A DNA stretch of 64,000 bases from Coenobita brevimanus (taxonomy: Eukaryota > Arthropoda > Malacostraca > Decapoda > Coenobitidae), in contig CM064667.1 in assembly GCA_032717465.1 (NCBI GenBank), forward strand, positions 5,115,360-5,179,359. The letters run 5' to 3'. Position numbers and translations under genes: made by a program. Positions 1 through 10,577 of this stretch are shown piece after piece (position 1 is the first letter of the stretch; every line of letters starts with the position of its first letter). Below the pieces are notes generated by a model. The model did no database searches. It saw only the letters and a list, made by a program, of their open reading frames with translations, and was not told the DNA's origin.

Positions 1-450
1 AGCACCCTGACGATGCCCCTCGCTGTTGTACTCCAGGAGGAAGGGACGCCGCAGGCAGCCCCTGACAGTGACTCGACCCGAGCAAGACCGCAGCCCCCAG
101 TCACCCAGGGGTACCCCCAGGACCCGGGGGCGTGACCTCCCCAGCCTCATTGGCAAGCAGTCCACCTCCAGGAGTAGGCAGAGGCAAGCCCACCTGCTGG
201 CCCTGTTCGGCCCCAGTCCAGAGGACCGCCTTCCCCACCGAGGCCCCACTAGGGAAGGGCCTTGCTCCACGCCGACCAGCAGCCTACTCTGGACGACCCA
301 GCCCTTGGCATAGTCCCGTGCCCCCTGCGGAAGGGCACAGCTGACAAGATACAGTACCTGCCACGCCCAGGCGACACCTGTGACAAGCCCAAGACCACAG
401 CAGCAGCCCCGGCCAGAGCCACTGGTACCATTGTGTCCCTAACATGACCA
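1..450. repeat. GC-rich dispersed repeat, left fragment
   Basis: This C/G-rich stretch stands out from its AT-rich neighbours. A block near 195-230 (GGCCCTGTTCGGCCCCAG) reappears in inverted orientation near 33690-33725, so both places hold copies of one dispersed repeat. Short open frames run through it, but they have no recognisable domain and the two copies do not share one conserved frame. It is cut by the window edge. Confidence 0.4.
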
Positions 451-454
451 GTGA

Positions 455-665
455 GAGAGAGAGAGAGAGTGAGTTTTACGCCAGGTACCCCTTTTTTGGA
501 TAAGGGCTAAGGCGTTGCCCCTGGGTAGAGGACTTTTGGTTTGGAGCGTGTAGCATTTTATGACCGGATGCCCTTCCTGATGTCTACCAATGACCCTTGG
601 GTGGATTCGATCCTCCGACCCTTCGGTCAGAATGGAGCGCTCTAACCCACTGAGCCACGGCTGCT
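455..665 (-). mobile_element. tRNA-derived SINE with (TC)n tail
   Basis: Read on the minus strand, 665 to 592 is a tRNA-like head with an A box (TGGCTCAGTGGGTTAGAGCG) and a B box (GGATCGAATCC) at pol III promoter spacing. The acceptor arms do not pair, so it is not a working tRNA. A body with GGAAGGGCATCCGGTCATA follows, a motif I recall from many animal SINE tails, and it ends in a (TC)n run at about 472-455. Confidence 0.75.
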
Positions 666-865
666 ACCGTGTATAATATTAATGCTGTATCTGTCTTGTG
701 TCGTAACAGACGTAATAGACGTGTAAGCTGGGTTGACACGAGTTTTTTTGCCTTGTTCCTCTTGTATACTCTAGACCCGGTCTCGAAGGGAACCCCAGAC
801 CAGTCGCTTGTGCACAGAGGATGAGAAGTTGACTCTTGAACACGTAACACAACACTTATTATTAT

Positions 866-883
866 TAATTTTATTATATGTTA

Positions 884-935
<52 letters not shown>

Positions 936-990
936 CATCACCATCTTCACCATTATCATCATCATCATCATCGTCATCATCATCATCATC
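866..990. repeat. (ATT)n/(ATC)n microsatellite
   Basis: About 60 bp of perfect ATT triplets is followed by about 50 bp of ATC/TCATCA triplets. The poly-Ile, poly-Leu and poly-Ser frames here are artefacts. No gene is seen between this repeat and 1303. Confidence 0.95.
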
Positions 991-1300
991 AACCACACCC
1001 AGAAAAAATGCACAGAATATTAACGACAATCAACCCAAACTAAATGGGCCGCACTTTCATCCACTCACCAATTTCAGCCCCTGGAATCCTGGCTTCAAAT
1101 GACGTAAAAAAAAAAAAATAGATTATAGAGGATTTTAGAAAGTATTTATTGGTAACTGAGTAATTTATAATCTTTAACAGTACTATCTATTCATTTCCTA
1201 CGCCCACTACCACACCCACGCCCACACCCGCAGACTGTGCCATCCCCACGACACTGATGTAACAGCTGAGGAGTGTGTAGTGCAGTGCTGTGTTCATACT

Positions 1301-1302
<2 letters not shown>

Positions 1303-1391
<89 letters not shown>
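1303..1391. repeat. (CT)n microsatellite
   Basis: About 44 perfect CT dinucleotides directly abut the 90-bp tandem array. On the transcribed strand of the composite element this is a polypyrimidine run. Confidence 0.97.
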
Positions 1392-1395
<4 letters not shown>

Positions 1396-4300
1396 TACTA
1401 CTTCCTCCTTAGCCTTTATCATTCTTTTTCTGTGCCTGTCCTCCTCTCTTCCTATTTCCATCATCCACTCACTTGATGTAGTGCTGCCTACTTCTTCCTT
1501 AGCCTTTATCATTCTTTTTCTGTGCCTGTCCTCCTCTCTTCCTATTTCCATCATCCACTCACTTGATGTAGTGCTGCCTACTTCTTCCTTAGCCTTTATC
1601 ATTCTTTTTCTGTGCCTGTCCTCCTCTCTTCCTATTTCCATCATCCACTCACTTGATGTAGTGCTGCCTACTTCTTCCTTAGCCTTTATCATTCTTTTTC
1701 TGTGCCTGTCCTCCTCTCTTCCTATTTCCATCATCCACTCACTTGATGTAGTGCTGCCTACTTCTTCCTTAGCCTTTATCATTCTTTTTCTGTGCCTGTC
1801 CTCCTCTCTTCCTATTTCCATCATCCACTCACTTGATGTAGTGCTGCCTACTTCTTCCTTAGCCTTTATCATTCTTTTTCTGTGCCTGTCCTCCTCTCTT
1901 CCTATTTCCATCATCCACTCACTTGATGTAGTGCTGCCTACTTCTTCCTTAGCCTTTATCATTCTTTTTCTGTGCCTGTCCTCCTCTCTTCCTATTTCCA
2001 TCATCCACTCACTTGATGTAGTGCTGCCTACTTCTTCCTTAGCCTTTATCATTCTTTTTCTGTGCCTGTCCTCCTCTCTTCCTATTTCCATCATCCACTC
2101 ACTTGATGTAGTGCTGCCTACTTCTTCCTTAGCCTTTATCATTAATTTTCTGTGCCTGTCCTCCTCTCTTCCTATTTCCATCATCCACTCACTTGATGTA
2201 GTGCTGCCTACTTCTTCCTTAGCCTTTATCATTCTTTTTCTGTGCCTGTCCTCCTCTCTTCCTATTTCCATCATCCACTCACTTGATGTAGTGCTGCCTA
2301 CTTCTTCCTTAGCCTTTATCATTCTTTTTCTGTGCCTGTCCTCCTCTCTTCCTATTTCCATCATCCACTCACTTGATGTAGTGCTGCCTACTTCTTCCTT
2401 AGCCTTTATCATTCTTTTCCTGTGTGTGTCCTCCTTTCTTCCTATTTCCATCATCCACTCACTTGATGTAGTGCTGCCTACTTCTTCCTTAGCCTTTATC
2501 ATTCTTTTTCTGTGCCTGTCCTCCTCTCTTCCTATTTCCATCATCCACTCACTTGATGTAGTGCTGCCTACTTCTTCCTTAGCCTTTATCATTCTTTTTC
2601 TGTGCCTGTCCTCCTCTCTTCCTATTTCCATCATCCACTCACTTGATGTAGTGCTGCCTACTTCTTCCTTAGCCTTTATCATTCTTTTTCTGTGTCTGTC
2701 CTCCTCTCTTCCTATTTCCATCATCCACTCACTTGATGTAGTGCTGCCTACTTCTTCCTTAGCCTTTATCATTCTTTTTCTGTGCCTGTCCTCCTCTCTT
2801 CCTATTTCCATCATCCACTCACTTGATGTAGTGCTGCCTACTTCTTCCTTAGCCTTTATCATTCTTTTTCTGTGCCTGTCCTCCTCTCTTCCTATTTCCA
2901 TCATCCACTCACTTGATGTAGTGCTGCCTACTTCTTCCTTAGCCTTTATCATTCTTTTTCTCTGTGCCTGTCCTCCTCTCTTCCTATTTCCATCATCCAC
3001 TCACTTGATGTAGTGCTGCCTACTTCTTCCTTAGCCTTTATCATTCTTTTTCTGTGCCTGTCCTCCTCTCTTCCTATTTCCATCATCCACTCACTTGATG
3101 TAGTGCTGCCTACTTCTTCCTTAGCCTTTATCATTCTTTTTCTGTGCCTGTCCTCCTCTCTTCCTATTTCCATCATCCACTCACTTGATGTAGTGCTGCC
3201 TACTTCTTCCTTAGCCTTTATCATTCTTTTTCTGTGCCTGTCCTCCTCTCTTCCTATTTCCATCATCCACTCACTTGATGTAGTGCTGCCTACTTCTTCC
3301 TTAGCCTTTATCATTCTTTTTCTGTGCCTGTCCTCCTCTCTTCCTATTTCCATCATCCACTCACTTGATGTAGTGCTGCCTACTTCTTCCTTAGCCTTTA
3401 TCATTCTTTTTCTGTGCCTGTCCTCCTCTCTTCCTATTTCCATCATCCACTCACTTGATGTAGTGCTGCCTACTTCTTCCTTAGCCTTTATCATTCTTTT
3501 TCTGTGCCTGTCCTCCTCTCTTCCTATTTCCATCATCCACTCACTTGATGTAGTGCTGCCTACTTCTTCCTTAGCCTTTATCATTCTTTTTCTGTGCCTG
3601 TCCTCCTCTCTTCCTATTTCCATCATCCACTCACTTGATGTAGTGCTGCCTACTTCTTCCTTAGCCTTTATCATTCTTTTTCTGTGCCTGTCCTCCTCTC
3701 TTCCTATTTCCATCATCCACTCACTTGATGTAGTGCTGCCTACTTCTTCCTTAGCCTTTATCATTCTTTTTCTGTGCCTGTCCTCCTCTCTTCCTATTTC
3801 CATCATCCACTCACTTGATGTAGTGCTGCCTACTTCTTCCTTAGCCTTTATCATTCTTTTTCTGTGCCTGTCCTCCTCTCTTCCTATTTCCATCATCCAC
3901 TCACTTGATGTAGTGCTGCCTACTTCTTCCTTAGCCTTTATCATTCTTTTTCTGTGCCTGTCCTCCTCTCTTCCTATTTCCATCATCCACTCACTTGATG
4001 TAGTGCTGCCTACTTCTTCCTTAGCCTTTATCATTCTTTTTCTGTGTCTGTCCTCCTCTCTTCCTATTTCCATCATCCACTCACTTGATGTAGTGCTGCC
4101 TACTTCTTCCTTAGCCTTTATCATTCTTTTTCTGTGCCTGTCCTCCTCTCTTCCTATTTCCATCATCCACTCACTTGATGTAGTGCTGCCTACTTCTTCC
4201 TTAGCCTTTATCATTCTTTTTCTGTGCCTGTCCTCCTCTCTTCCTATTTCCATCATCCACTCACTTGATGTAGTGCTGCCTACTTCTTCCTTAGCCTTTA

Positions 4301-6056
4301 TCATTCTTTTCCTGTGTGTGTCCTCCTTTCTTCCTATTTCCATCATCCACTCACTTGATGTAGTGCTGCCTACTTCTTCCTTAGCCTTTATCATTCTTTT
4401 TCTGTGCCTGTCCTCCTCTCTTCCTATTTCCATCATCCACTCACTTGATGTAGTGCTGCCTACTTCTTCCTTAGCCTTTATCATTCTTTTCCTGTGTGTA
4501 TCCTCCTTTCTTCCTATTTCCATCATCCACTCACTTGATGTAGTGCTGCCTACTTCTTCCTTAGCCTTTATCATTCTTTTTCTGTGCCTGTCCTCCTCTC
4601 TTCCTATTTCCATCATCCACTCACTTGATGTAGTGCTGCCTACTTCTTCCTTAGCCTTTATCATTCTTTTTCTGTGCCTGTCCTCCTCTCTTCCTATTTC
4701 CATCATCCACTCACTTGATGTAGTGCTGCCTACTTCTTCCTTAGCCTTTATCATTCTTTTTCTGTGCCTGTCCTCCTCTCTTCCTATTTCCATCATCCAC
4801 TCACTTGATGTAGTGCTGCCTACTTCTTCCTTAGCCTTTATCATTCTTTTTCTGTGCCTGCCCTCCTCTCTTCCTATTTCCATCATCCACTCACTTGATG
4901 TAGTGCTGCCTACTTCTTCCTTAGCCTTTATCATTCTTTTTCTGTGTCTGTCCTCCTCTCTTCCTATTTCCATCATCCACTCACTTGATGTAGTGCTGCC
5001 TACTTCTTCCTTAGCCTTTATCATTCTTTTTCTGTGCCTGTCCTCCTCTCTTCCTATTTCCATCATCCACTCACTTGATGTAGTGCTGCCTACTTCTTCC
5101 TTAGCCTTTATCATTCTTTTTCTGTGCCTGTCCTCCTCTCTTCCTATTTCCATCATCCACTCACTTGATGTAGTGCTGCCTACTTCTTCCTTAGCCTTTA
5201 TCATTCTTTTTCTGTGCCTGTCCTCCTCTCTTCCTATTTCCATCATCCACTCACTTGATGTAGTGCTGCCTACTTCTTCCTTAGCCTTTATCATTCTTTT
5301 TCTGTGTCTGTCCTCCTCTCTTCCTATTTCCATCATCCACTCACTTGATGTAGTGCTGCCTACTTCTTCCTTAGCCTTTATCATTCTTTTTCTGTGCCTG
5401 TCCTCCTCTCTTCCTATTTCCATCATCCACTCACTTGATGTAGTGCTGCCTACTTCTTCCTTAGCCTTTATCATTCTTTTTCTGTGCCTGTCCTCCTCTC
5501 TTCCTATTTCCATCATCCACTCACTTGATGTAGTGCTGCCTACTTCTTCCTTAGCCTTTATCATTCTTTTTCTGTGCCTGTCCTCCTCTCTTCCTATTTC
5601 CATCATCCACTCACTTGATGTAGTGCTGCCTACTTCTTCCTTAGCCTTTATCATTCTTTTTCTGTGCCTGTCCTCCTCTCTTCCTATTTCCATCATCCAC
5701 TCACTTGATGTAGTGCTGCCTACTTCTTCCTTAGCCTTTATCATTCTTTTTCTGTGCCTGTCCTCCTCTCTTCCTATTTCCATCATCCACTCACTTGATG
5801 TAGTGCTGCCTACTTCTTCCTTAGCCTTTATCATTCTTTTTCTGTGCCTGTCCTCCTCTCTTCCTATTTCCATCATCCACTCACTTGATGTAGTGCTGCC
5901 TACTTCTTCCTTAGCCTTTATCATTCTTTTTCTGTGCCTGTCCTCCTCTCTTCCTATTTCCATCATCCACTCACTTGATGTAGTGCTGCCTACTTCTTCC
6001 TTAGCCTTTATCATTCTTTTTCTGTGCCTGTCCTCCTCTCTTCCTATTTCCATCAT
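1392..6056. repeat. 90-bp minisatellite, about 52 copies
   Basis: The unit is 90 bp, a multiple of three, and nearly identical from copy to copy. It contains CACTCACTTGATGTAGTGCT plus a pyrimidine-rich half. One frame on each strand lacks stops, giving artefactual ORFs of 577 and 1030 codons (plus) and 566 and 1035 codons (minus). Unit variants recur: one with CCTGTGTGTGTCC near 2418, 4311 and 4491; a CTGTGT variant near 2694, 4045, 4945 and 5305; one AATT change near 2144. A 2-bp insertion near 2960 shifts the frame. The recurrence of variants points to amplification by blocks of units. Confidence 0.97.
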
Positions 6057-6720
6057 CCATCATCAGATGCTCAGCCTTTTATCATTTCTTCGCTTATGTC
6101 TTTGATTACTTCTTCTCTGTGTGTCTGTCCTGTCTCTCTTCTCTTCCTTACCTATTCCTCCATCATCATCCACTCACTTGATGTAGTGCTGCTCACTACT
6201 CTTCCTTCACCTTTATCATCCTTTTCTCTGTGCCTGTCCTCCTCTCTTCCTATTTCCATCATCCACTCACTTGATGTAGTGCTGCCTACTTCTCCTTAGC
6301 CTTTATCATTCTTTTTCTTGTGCCTGTCCCTCCTCTCTTCCTATTTCCATCATCAACTCACTTGATGTAGTGCTGCCTACTTCTTCCTTAGCCTTTATCA
6401 TTCTTTCTCTGCCTGTCCTCCTCTTCCTATTTCCATCATCCACTCACTTGATGTAGTGCTGCCTACTTCTTCCTTAGCCTTTTTTTATCATTCTTTTCTG
6501 TGCCTGTCCTCCTCTCTTCCTATTTCCATCATCCACTCACTTGATGTAGTGTTGCCTACTTCTTCCTTAGCCTTTATCATTCTTTTTCTGTGCCTGTCTA
6601 ACTCCTCTCTCCTATTTCCATCATCCACTCACTTGATGTTGTGCTGCCTACTTCTTCTTAGTCTTTATCATTCTTTTTCTGTGCCTGTCCTCCTCTCTTC
6701 CTATTTCTCTCATCTTTCCT
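6057..6720. repeat. Degenerate edge of the 90-bp minisatellite
   Basis: Around seven units carry small indels and substitutions, such as an extended T run near 6481 and GCTCACTACTC near 6190. Frames are not kept. This is the pattern expected at an array edge that escapes homogenisation, and it merges into the conserved hairpin module at about 6720. Confidence 0.9.
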
Positions 6721-6776
6721 GTCACTTCTTATTGCTTTTCTTTCCTTACAGTTGGCTTTACATTGAGTGACAAGCC

Positions 6777-6807
6777 AAATGGTTTCCTGTAAGCCAAGAA
6801 ACCATTT
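6777..6807 (+). other. Conserved hairpin in composite element
   Basis: AAATGGTTTC and GAAACCATTT form a perfect 10-bp inverted repeat around an 11-nt loop. The same hairpin lies at 16512-16542, 23542-23571, 26342-26372, 32553-32583 and 35278-35308. In the last copy the stem grows to 13 bp with a 5-nt loop. It is the best-conserved internal part of the composite family and may be an RNA structure used for recognition or stability. Confidence 0.75.
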
Positions 6808-6911
6808 ACAACGCTGAGTGGTAACCATATAACCAAACCATACGTGCTGCCTACGTGTCAACAAGTGGGTTGGTGGAGGGTTAGTGCCCCTCCCTGTAAA
6901 ACAACTAACTC

Positions 6912-7525
6912 AAAGTCAAATGGCCACCCCTTACCGGATTATGGTATGTCTGTCACATAACAGACAGATAGATAGACAAATGGCCACCCCTTACCGGATT
7001 ATGGCGTCTGGCAATAGACAGATAGATAGACAAATGGCCACCCCTTACTGGCTTATGGCGTCTGGCAATAGATAGATAGATAGACAAATGGCCACCCCTT
7101 ACCTGGATTATATGAAGTCTGGCAATAGATAGATAGATAGACAAATGGCCGTACCTTCAGCTGGATTATGGCGTCTGGCAATAGATAGATAGATAGACAA
7201 ATGGCCACCCCTTACCGGATTATGGCGTCTGGCAATAGATAGATAGATAGACAAATGGCCACCCCTTACCGGATTATGGCGTCTGGCAATAGATAGATAG
7301 ATAGACAAATGGCCACCCCTTACCGGATTATGGCGTCTGGCAATAGATAGATAGATAGACAAATGGCCACCCCTTACTGGATTATGGCGTCTGGCAATAG
7401 ATAGATAGATAGACAAATGGCCACCCCTTACCGGATTATGGCGTCTGGCAATAGATAGATAGATAGACAAATGGCCACCCCTTACCGGATTATGGCGTCT
7501 GGCAATAGATAGATAGATAGATAAA
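6912..7525 (+). repeat. Iterated 54-bp retroelement tail, about 11 units
   Basis: Each unit has ATGGCCACCCCTTACCGG, then TTATGGCGTCTGGCAATAGA, then TAGA repeats. It matches the last 45 bp and microsatellite tail of the RTE-like LINE (compare 47025-47077). About 4-5 units are found at 26481-26755, 23860-24145 and 32690-32915. Iteration of the whole 3' end suggests template slippage or re-priming by the reverse transcriptase within the TAGA run. Confidence 0.85.
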
Positions 7526-7636
7526 ATATTTTCCACAAAGAACACAAATAAGCCGCTTGATGTCACTGTGCGAATTTGATGTTTCGTTTCGTTTCGTTTT
7601 TAAAGGCTCCAACATGCTTGCATGCGCTGCCCTTGG

Positions 7637-8464
7637 TCACCTAATGGCGGCTCTCCACGCTGCACGATCCACTGCAGCCTCCCTGTTCAGTCCCTTAACC
7701 CTAAGGTCACACTTAATGACCTCGTCCCATGTCTTTCTCGGTCTACCCCTCATAACCCCACCCCCAATATTAACACTTCTCACCTTCCTCACCCAATTAT
7801 CATCCCCCATCCTCCCCACATGTCCAAACCATCTCAGTCTACCCCTCCTCATCACAACACCAATACACTCCAGTCCCATCCTACCTCTCAACTCTTCCAT
7901 TGTAAACCCAGCCCCTCCAGGCCTTGGACGCAGGGACGCACTGCACATCCACCTAATCATTGTCATTTCTGTACGTCTGAGCCTGCGAATGTCTTCCTCC
8001 TTCACTACCCAGGTCTCACTGCCATACAGCATTACACTCCTAACACACGCTGCATACAAAGACCCCTTAGCACGTAGGGAGAGCCCTCTCAATGTCAGGA
8101 GAGGCAACAGCTCCCTGAACTTCTTCAAACCACTTCTCACCCTAGCCACAGAGCTTGCTCCAGCCCCACCTCCAGCACACAACATGTCTCCTAAATAACA
8201 AAACTCTTCCACACACTCAAGAGACTCACCTGCAAGTTCAATCCTTTCACGTCTGACGATCTCCACCTGCTCACCCCGGCACGCCGTACACATAAAATCA
8301 GCATTATCTCGCAGTCTACCTCTGATACCACTACATCTCTTATGCACCCATTTATCACACACACCGCACAAGATGGAATTACTTCCCACGCCCTTGTGGC
8401 AAACTGCACATGGCCACTCTCCCTCGTCTTTGACAGTACCGCCACCAACCCTAGATATCATCAC
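7637..8464 (-). pseudogene. RT C-terminal fragment with CxxC zinc motif
   Basis: A 275-codon open frame carries only the C-terminal part of a LINE ORF2. Visible in order are an N-terminal SRVGGG stretch, a cysteine/histidine motif (CAVCHKG, CGVCDKWVHKRCSG, CTACRG; about residues 19-62), the region CYLGDMLCAGGG, LYGSETW (about 150) and GRLRWFGHVGRM (about 210), and it ends at RAAWRAAIR. I recall this architecture in many invertebrate and fish LINE C-termini. The zinc motif probably binds nucleic acid. The catalytic domain lies upstream and is mostly absent, so the frame is not a functional gene. Confidence 0.75.
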
Positions 8465-8494
8465 TTTGTTTTATCTGCATTTACCCTTAAACCC

Positions 8495-8615
8495 TCTTGT
8501 CCCATACCATCTCTCCACTTCCTAAACCTTTCCTCCACCTCCCATACCATCTCTCCACTTCCTAAACCTTTCCTCCACCTCCCATACCATCTCTCCACTT
8601 CCTAAACCTTTCCTC
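8495..8615. repeat. 40-bp minisatellite inside LINE fragment E1
   Basis: Three copies of a 40-bp unit (CTCCACTTCCTAAACCTTTC...) are derived from LINE codons for EERFRKWRDG. The homologous stretch in fragment E2 is also expanded (12420-12615). Confidence 0.9.
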
Positions 8616-8882
8616 CGCCTCCCTTTCATTCTCTACAATCAACACCAAATCATCAGCATACAACAACTCCCACGGGAGTCCGTTTCTAAAGTCATGTGAG
8701 AATTTGATGTCACTGCGAAAATCTTGGTACACACACAACACTCATGGTTCTTGGTCTCTGTGTGCGTGTGTAGGTGTACTTGTGTGTGATCTTTCTCCCG
8801 CACACAACGCACATGTAGTTTTTTTTTATGCCGGTGTGTACATGAGCTTGATCTGTTAACTGGCGCTTCTTTGTAAACTTCT

Positions 8883-9535
8883 GTGGAGAGGATGGAGAGT
8901 GAGAGACTAACAAGGAGAGTGTATGTGAGTGAGGTGGAGGGGGGGAGAGGGAGGGGGAGGCCGAGGATGAGATATATTTATATATGTGAAGTGAAGGAGC
9001 GTTGTGGTGTGGATGTGGAGTTACATGGAGAGACAGACTGACAAATGAGGATATAAAGGAGCGTTGTGGTGTGGATGTGGATGTGATAGGAAGCGTTAGG
9101 AGGAACACACTGAGGTGGTTTGGCCATGTGGAGAGGATGGAGAGTGAGAGACTGACGAGGAGAGTGTATGTGAGTGAGGTGGAGGGGGGGAGAGGGAGGG
9201 GGAGGCCGAGGATGAGATGTATTTATATATGTGAAGTGAAGGAGCGTTGTGGTGTGGATGTGGATGTGATAGGAAGCGTTAGGAGGAACACACTGAGGTG
9301 GATTGGCCATGTGGAGAGGATGGACAGTGAGAGACTGATGAGGAGAGTGTATGTGAGTGAGGTGGAGGGGGGAGAGGGAGGGGGAGACTGAGGATGAGAT
9401 GGAGGGATGGGGTGGAGAGGTATATGAGAGAGGAGGGTGTGAGTTGGGAGCAGGGCAGTGAAATGGCGGGAGACAGGGCAACATGGAGGCGATTTGTTTG
9501 TGGCCACCCCGTGCGGGATTAAGGCGTGTGTGGTT
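8883..9535 (+). mobile_element. RTE-like 3' fragment with internal duplication
   Basis: The sequence codes for the LINE C-terminus (CGVDVDVIGSVRRNTLRWFG, then ERLTRRVYVSEVEGG). The segment is present about two and a half times, with a repeated junction (GATGTATTTATATATGTGAA) near 8970 and 9215. The fragment ends with GTGGCCACCCCGTGCGGGAT but has lost the TAGA run. The same junction occurs at 21715-21740, so an internally duplicated subfamily was itself copied. Confidence 0.8.
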
Positions 9536-9713
9536 CGCCAAACTGCACCTCTACGTAGACCGCTTGCCGCATTCGTAATATTCTTAGAGTCTGGCTTCCG
9601 TGTGGACGTGTATGTGGCGATTTAGCTACGTCTTCGTGTTAAACCTCTTCCCACACTCCCTACACTCATGGTTCTTAGCACCTGCGTGGATAAGATTGTG
9701 TTTCCGTAGGCCT

Positions 9714-9903
9714 CCTCTCTATCTGTCTATCTATCTACCTATTGCCAGACGCCATAATCCGGTAAGGGGTGGCCATTTGACTTTATTTGTTTTACGGGGA
9801 GGGGCACTAACCCTCCACCAACCCACTTGTTGACACGTAGGGAACACGTATGGTTTGGTTATATGGTTACCACCCAGCGTTGTAATGGTTTCCTGACTTA
9901 CAA
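9714..9903 (-). mobile_element. Composite element 3' portion, minus copy a
   Basis: On the minus strand this carries ACGCTGGGTGGTAACCATAT, the LINE-5'-like segment GGAGGGTTAGTGCCCCTCCC, then GCCACCCCTTACCGG and a degraded TAGA tail. The VNTR is absent and the hairpin is cut. It sits inside a zinc finger of the 8700-10577 pseudogene, so it arrived after the gene existed. Confidence 0.85.
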
Positions 9904-9917
9904 ATAATAATAATAAT

Positions 9918-10091
9918 AATAATCTATCTATCTATTGCCAGACGCCATAATCCGATAAGGGGTGGCCATTTGACTTTGAGTTAGTTGTTTTACGGGGAGG
10001 GGCACTAACCCTCCACCAACCCACTTGTTGACACGTAGGCAGCACGTATGGTTTGGTTATATGGTTACCACCCAGCGTTGTAAATGGTTCC
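9918..10091 (-). mobile_element. Composite element 3' portion, minus copy b
   Basis: A second, near-identical 3' portion is separated from copy a by a short (AAT)n run. The two adjacent copies suggest a tandem insertion, or insertion of one into the tail of the other. Confidence 0.85.
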
Positions 10092-10577
10092 GTAATTGCC
10101 ACACTCCTCACACTCATGTTTCTTTACCCCAGTGTGTCTGCCTCTGTGTCAAACCAGCTGTGTCTTCTGAGCAAACACTTTACCACACTCCAGGCACCTC
10201 TTACAAGCCTCCTCTTCCTCTTCCTTCCCCTCTTCCATCCTCTTTACTGTGTCCTTAATATCATTTACTTGGAAACTTATTCTTTTACACACTTCCTCTT
10301 CCTCTGTCTTACAATCCTCACTTATCAAAAACTTCTTACATGCCTCCTCCTCCTCCTCCTCCTCCTCCTCTTCTTCCTCTTCATTCATCCCAGACCTACA
10401 GGCCTCCTCCTCTTGTCTTTTACACACTTCCTCTTCCTCTGTCTTCCTAACCTCACTCATCACAAACCTCTTACATGCTTCCTCCTCCTCCTCCTCCTCT
10501 TCCTCCTCCTCCTCCTCATCCTCTTCCTCCTCCTCCTCCTCCTCATTCAGCCTCTTCCTCTTCCTTATTGATCTCAT

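Larger units (their letters stand above)
1303..7525 (+). mobile_element. Composite VNTR retroelement, copy 1 (very long)
   Basis: In order: a (CT)n run, the 90-bp VNTR (1392-6056, then degenerate units to about 6720), a pyrimidine-rich stretch ending in CAG-like sequence, a hairpin module (6750-6850), a segment matching the 5' end of the RTE-like LINE (6871-6910, GGAGGGTTAGTGCCCCTCCC), then LINE 3'-end sequence iterated in 54-bp units to 7525, each ending in (TAGA)n. The same module order occurs at 25715-26755 and 32280-32915, and partly at 16480-17160 and 35255-36800. It encodes no convincing protein. Its structure implies mobilisation in trans by the RTE-like element. Confidence 0.7.
7578..8690 (-). 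mobile_element. Non-LTR retrotransposon family 2, 3' fragment E1
   Basis: On the minus strand the fragment begins around 8690 with reverse-transcriptase motif C (LLYADDLVLI, about 8665-8640). It continues through a C-terminal CxxC zinc motif and ends with GRPRKTW before a (CGAAA)n-like tail near 7580-7600. Upstream RT motifs are missing, so it is 5'-truncated, as is usual for target-primed insertion. The orientation matches fragment E2 at 10740-12620. The family is distinct from the TAGA-tailed RTE-like elements although both share the RLRWFGH motif. Confidence 0.85.
8700..10577 (-). pseudogene. C2H2 zinc-finger pseudogene split by transposons
   Basis: On the minus strand an open frame starts at 10577 with a basic start (MRSIRKRKRL), then a very Glu-rich region with repeated EEEVCKR or EEACKR motifs (10560-10210). 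The first finger (CLECGKVFAQKTQLV) meets a TGA at 10149-10151 where the finger consensus expects Arg. Fingers resume after it (HTGVKKHECEECG). Two composite-element tails (9714-10091) interrupt the next finger, whose second half (LRKHNLIHAG) lies near 9705. Another finger follows with a TAG, then an RTE-like fragment (8883-9535), then a last decayed finger (8710-8880, HTGIKKNYMCVVCG). The protein would have been a nuclear DNA-binding regulator. Nonsense changes and insertions make it non-functional. Confidence 0.8.

Noticed and set aside
592..665. tRNA gene
   Set aside because: A and B boxes fit, but acceptor arms do not pair and SINE body sequence follows, so it is a SINE head. The same holds for 27113-27187 and 55645-55695.
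1280..6105. Four very long ORFs (566-1035 codons, both strands) over the 90-bp array
   Set aside because: The unit is a multiple of three and lacks stops in one frame on each strand. Frames on both strands at once, and a similar array in four other places, mark them as repeat artefacts.
7108..7566. CRISPR-like array (regular repeats and spacers)
   Set aside because: The 54-bp units are fully homogeneous with no unique spacers, and each ends in TAGA, as expected of an iterated retroelement tail in a eukaryote.
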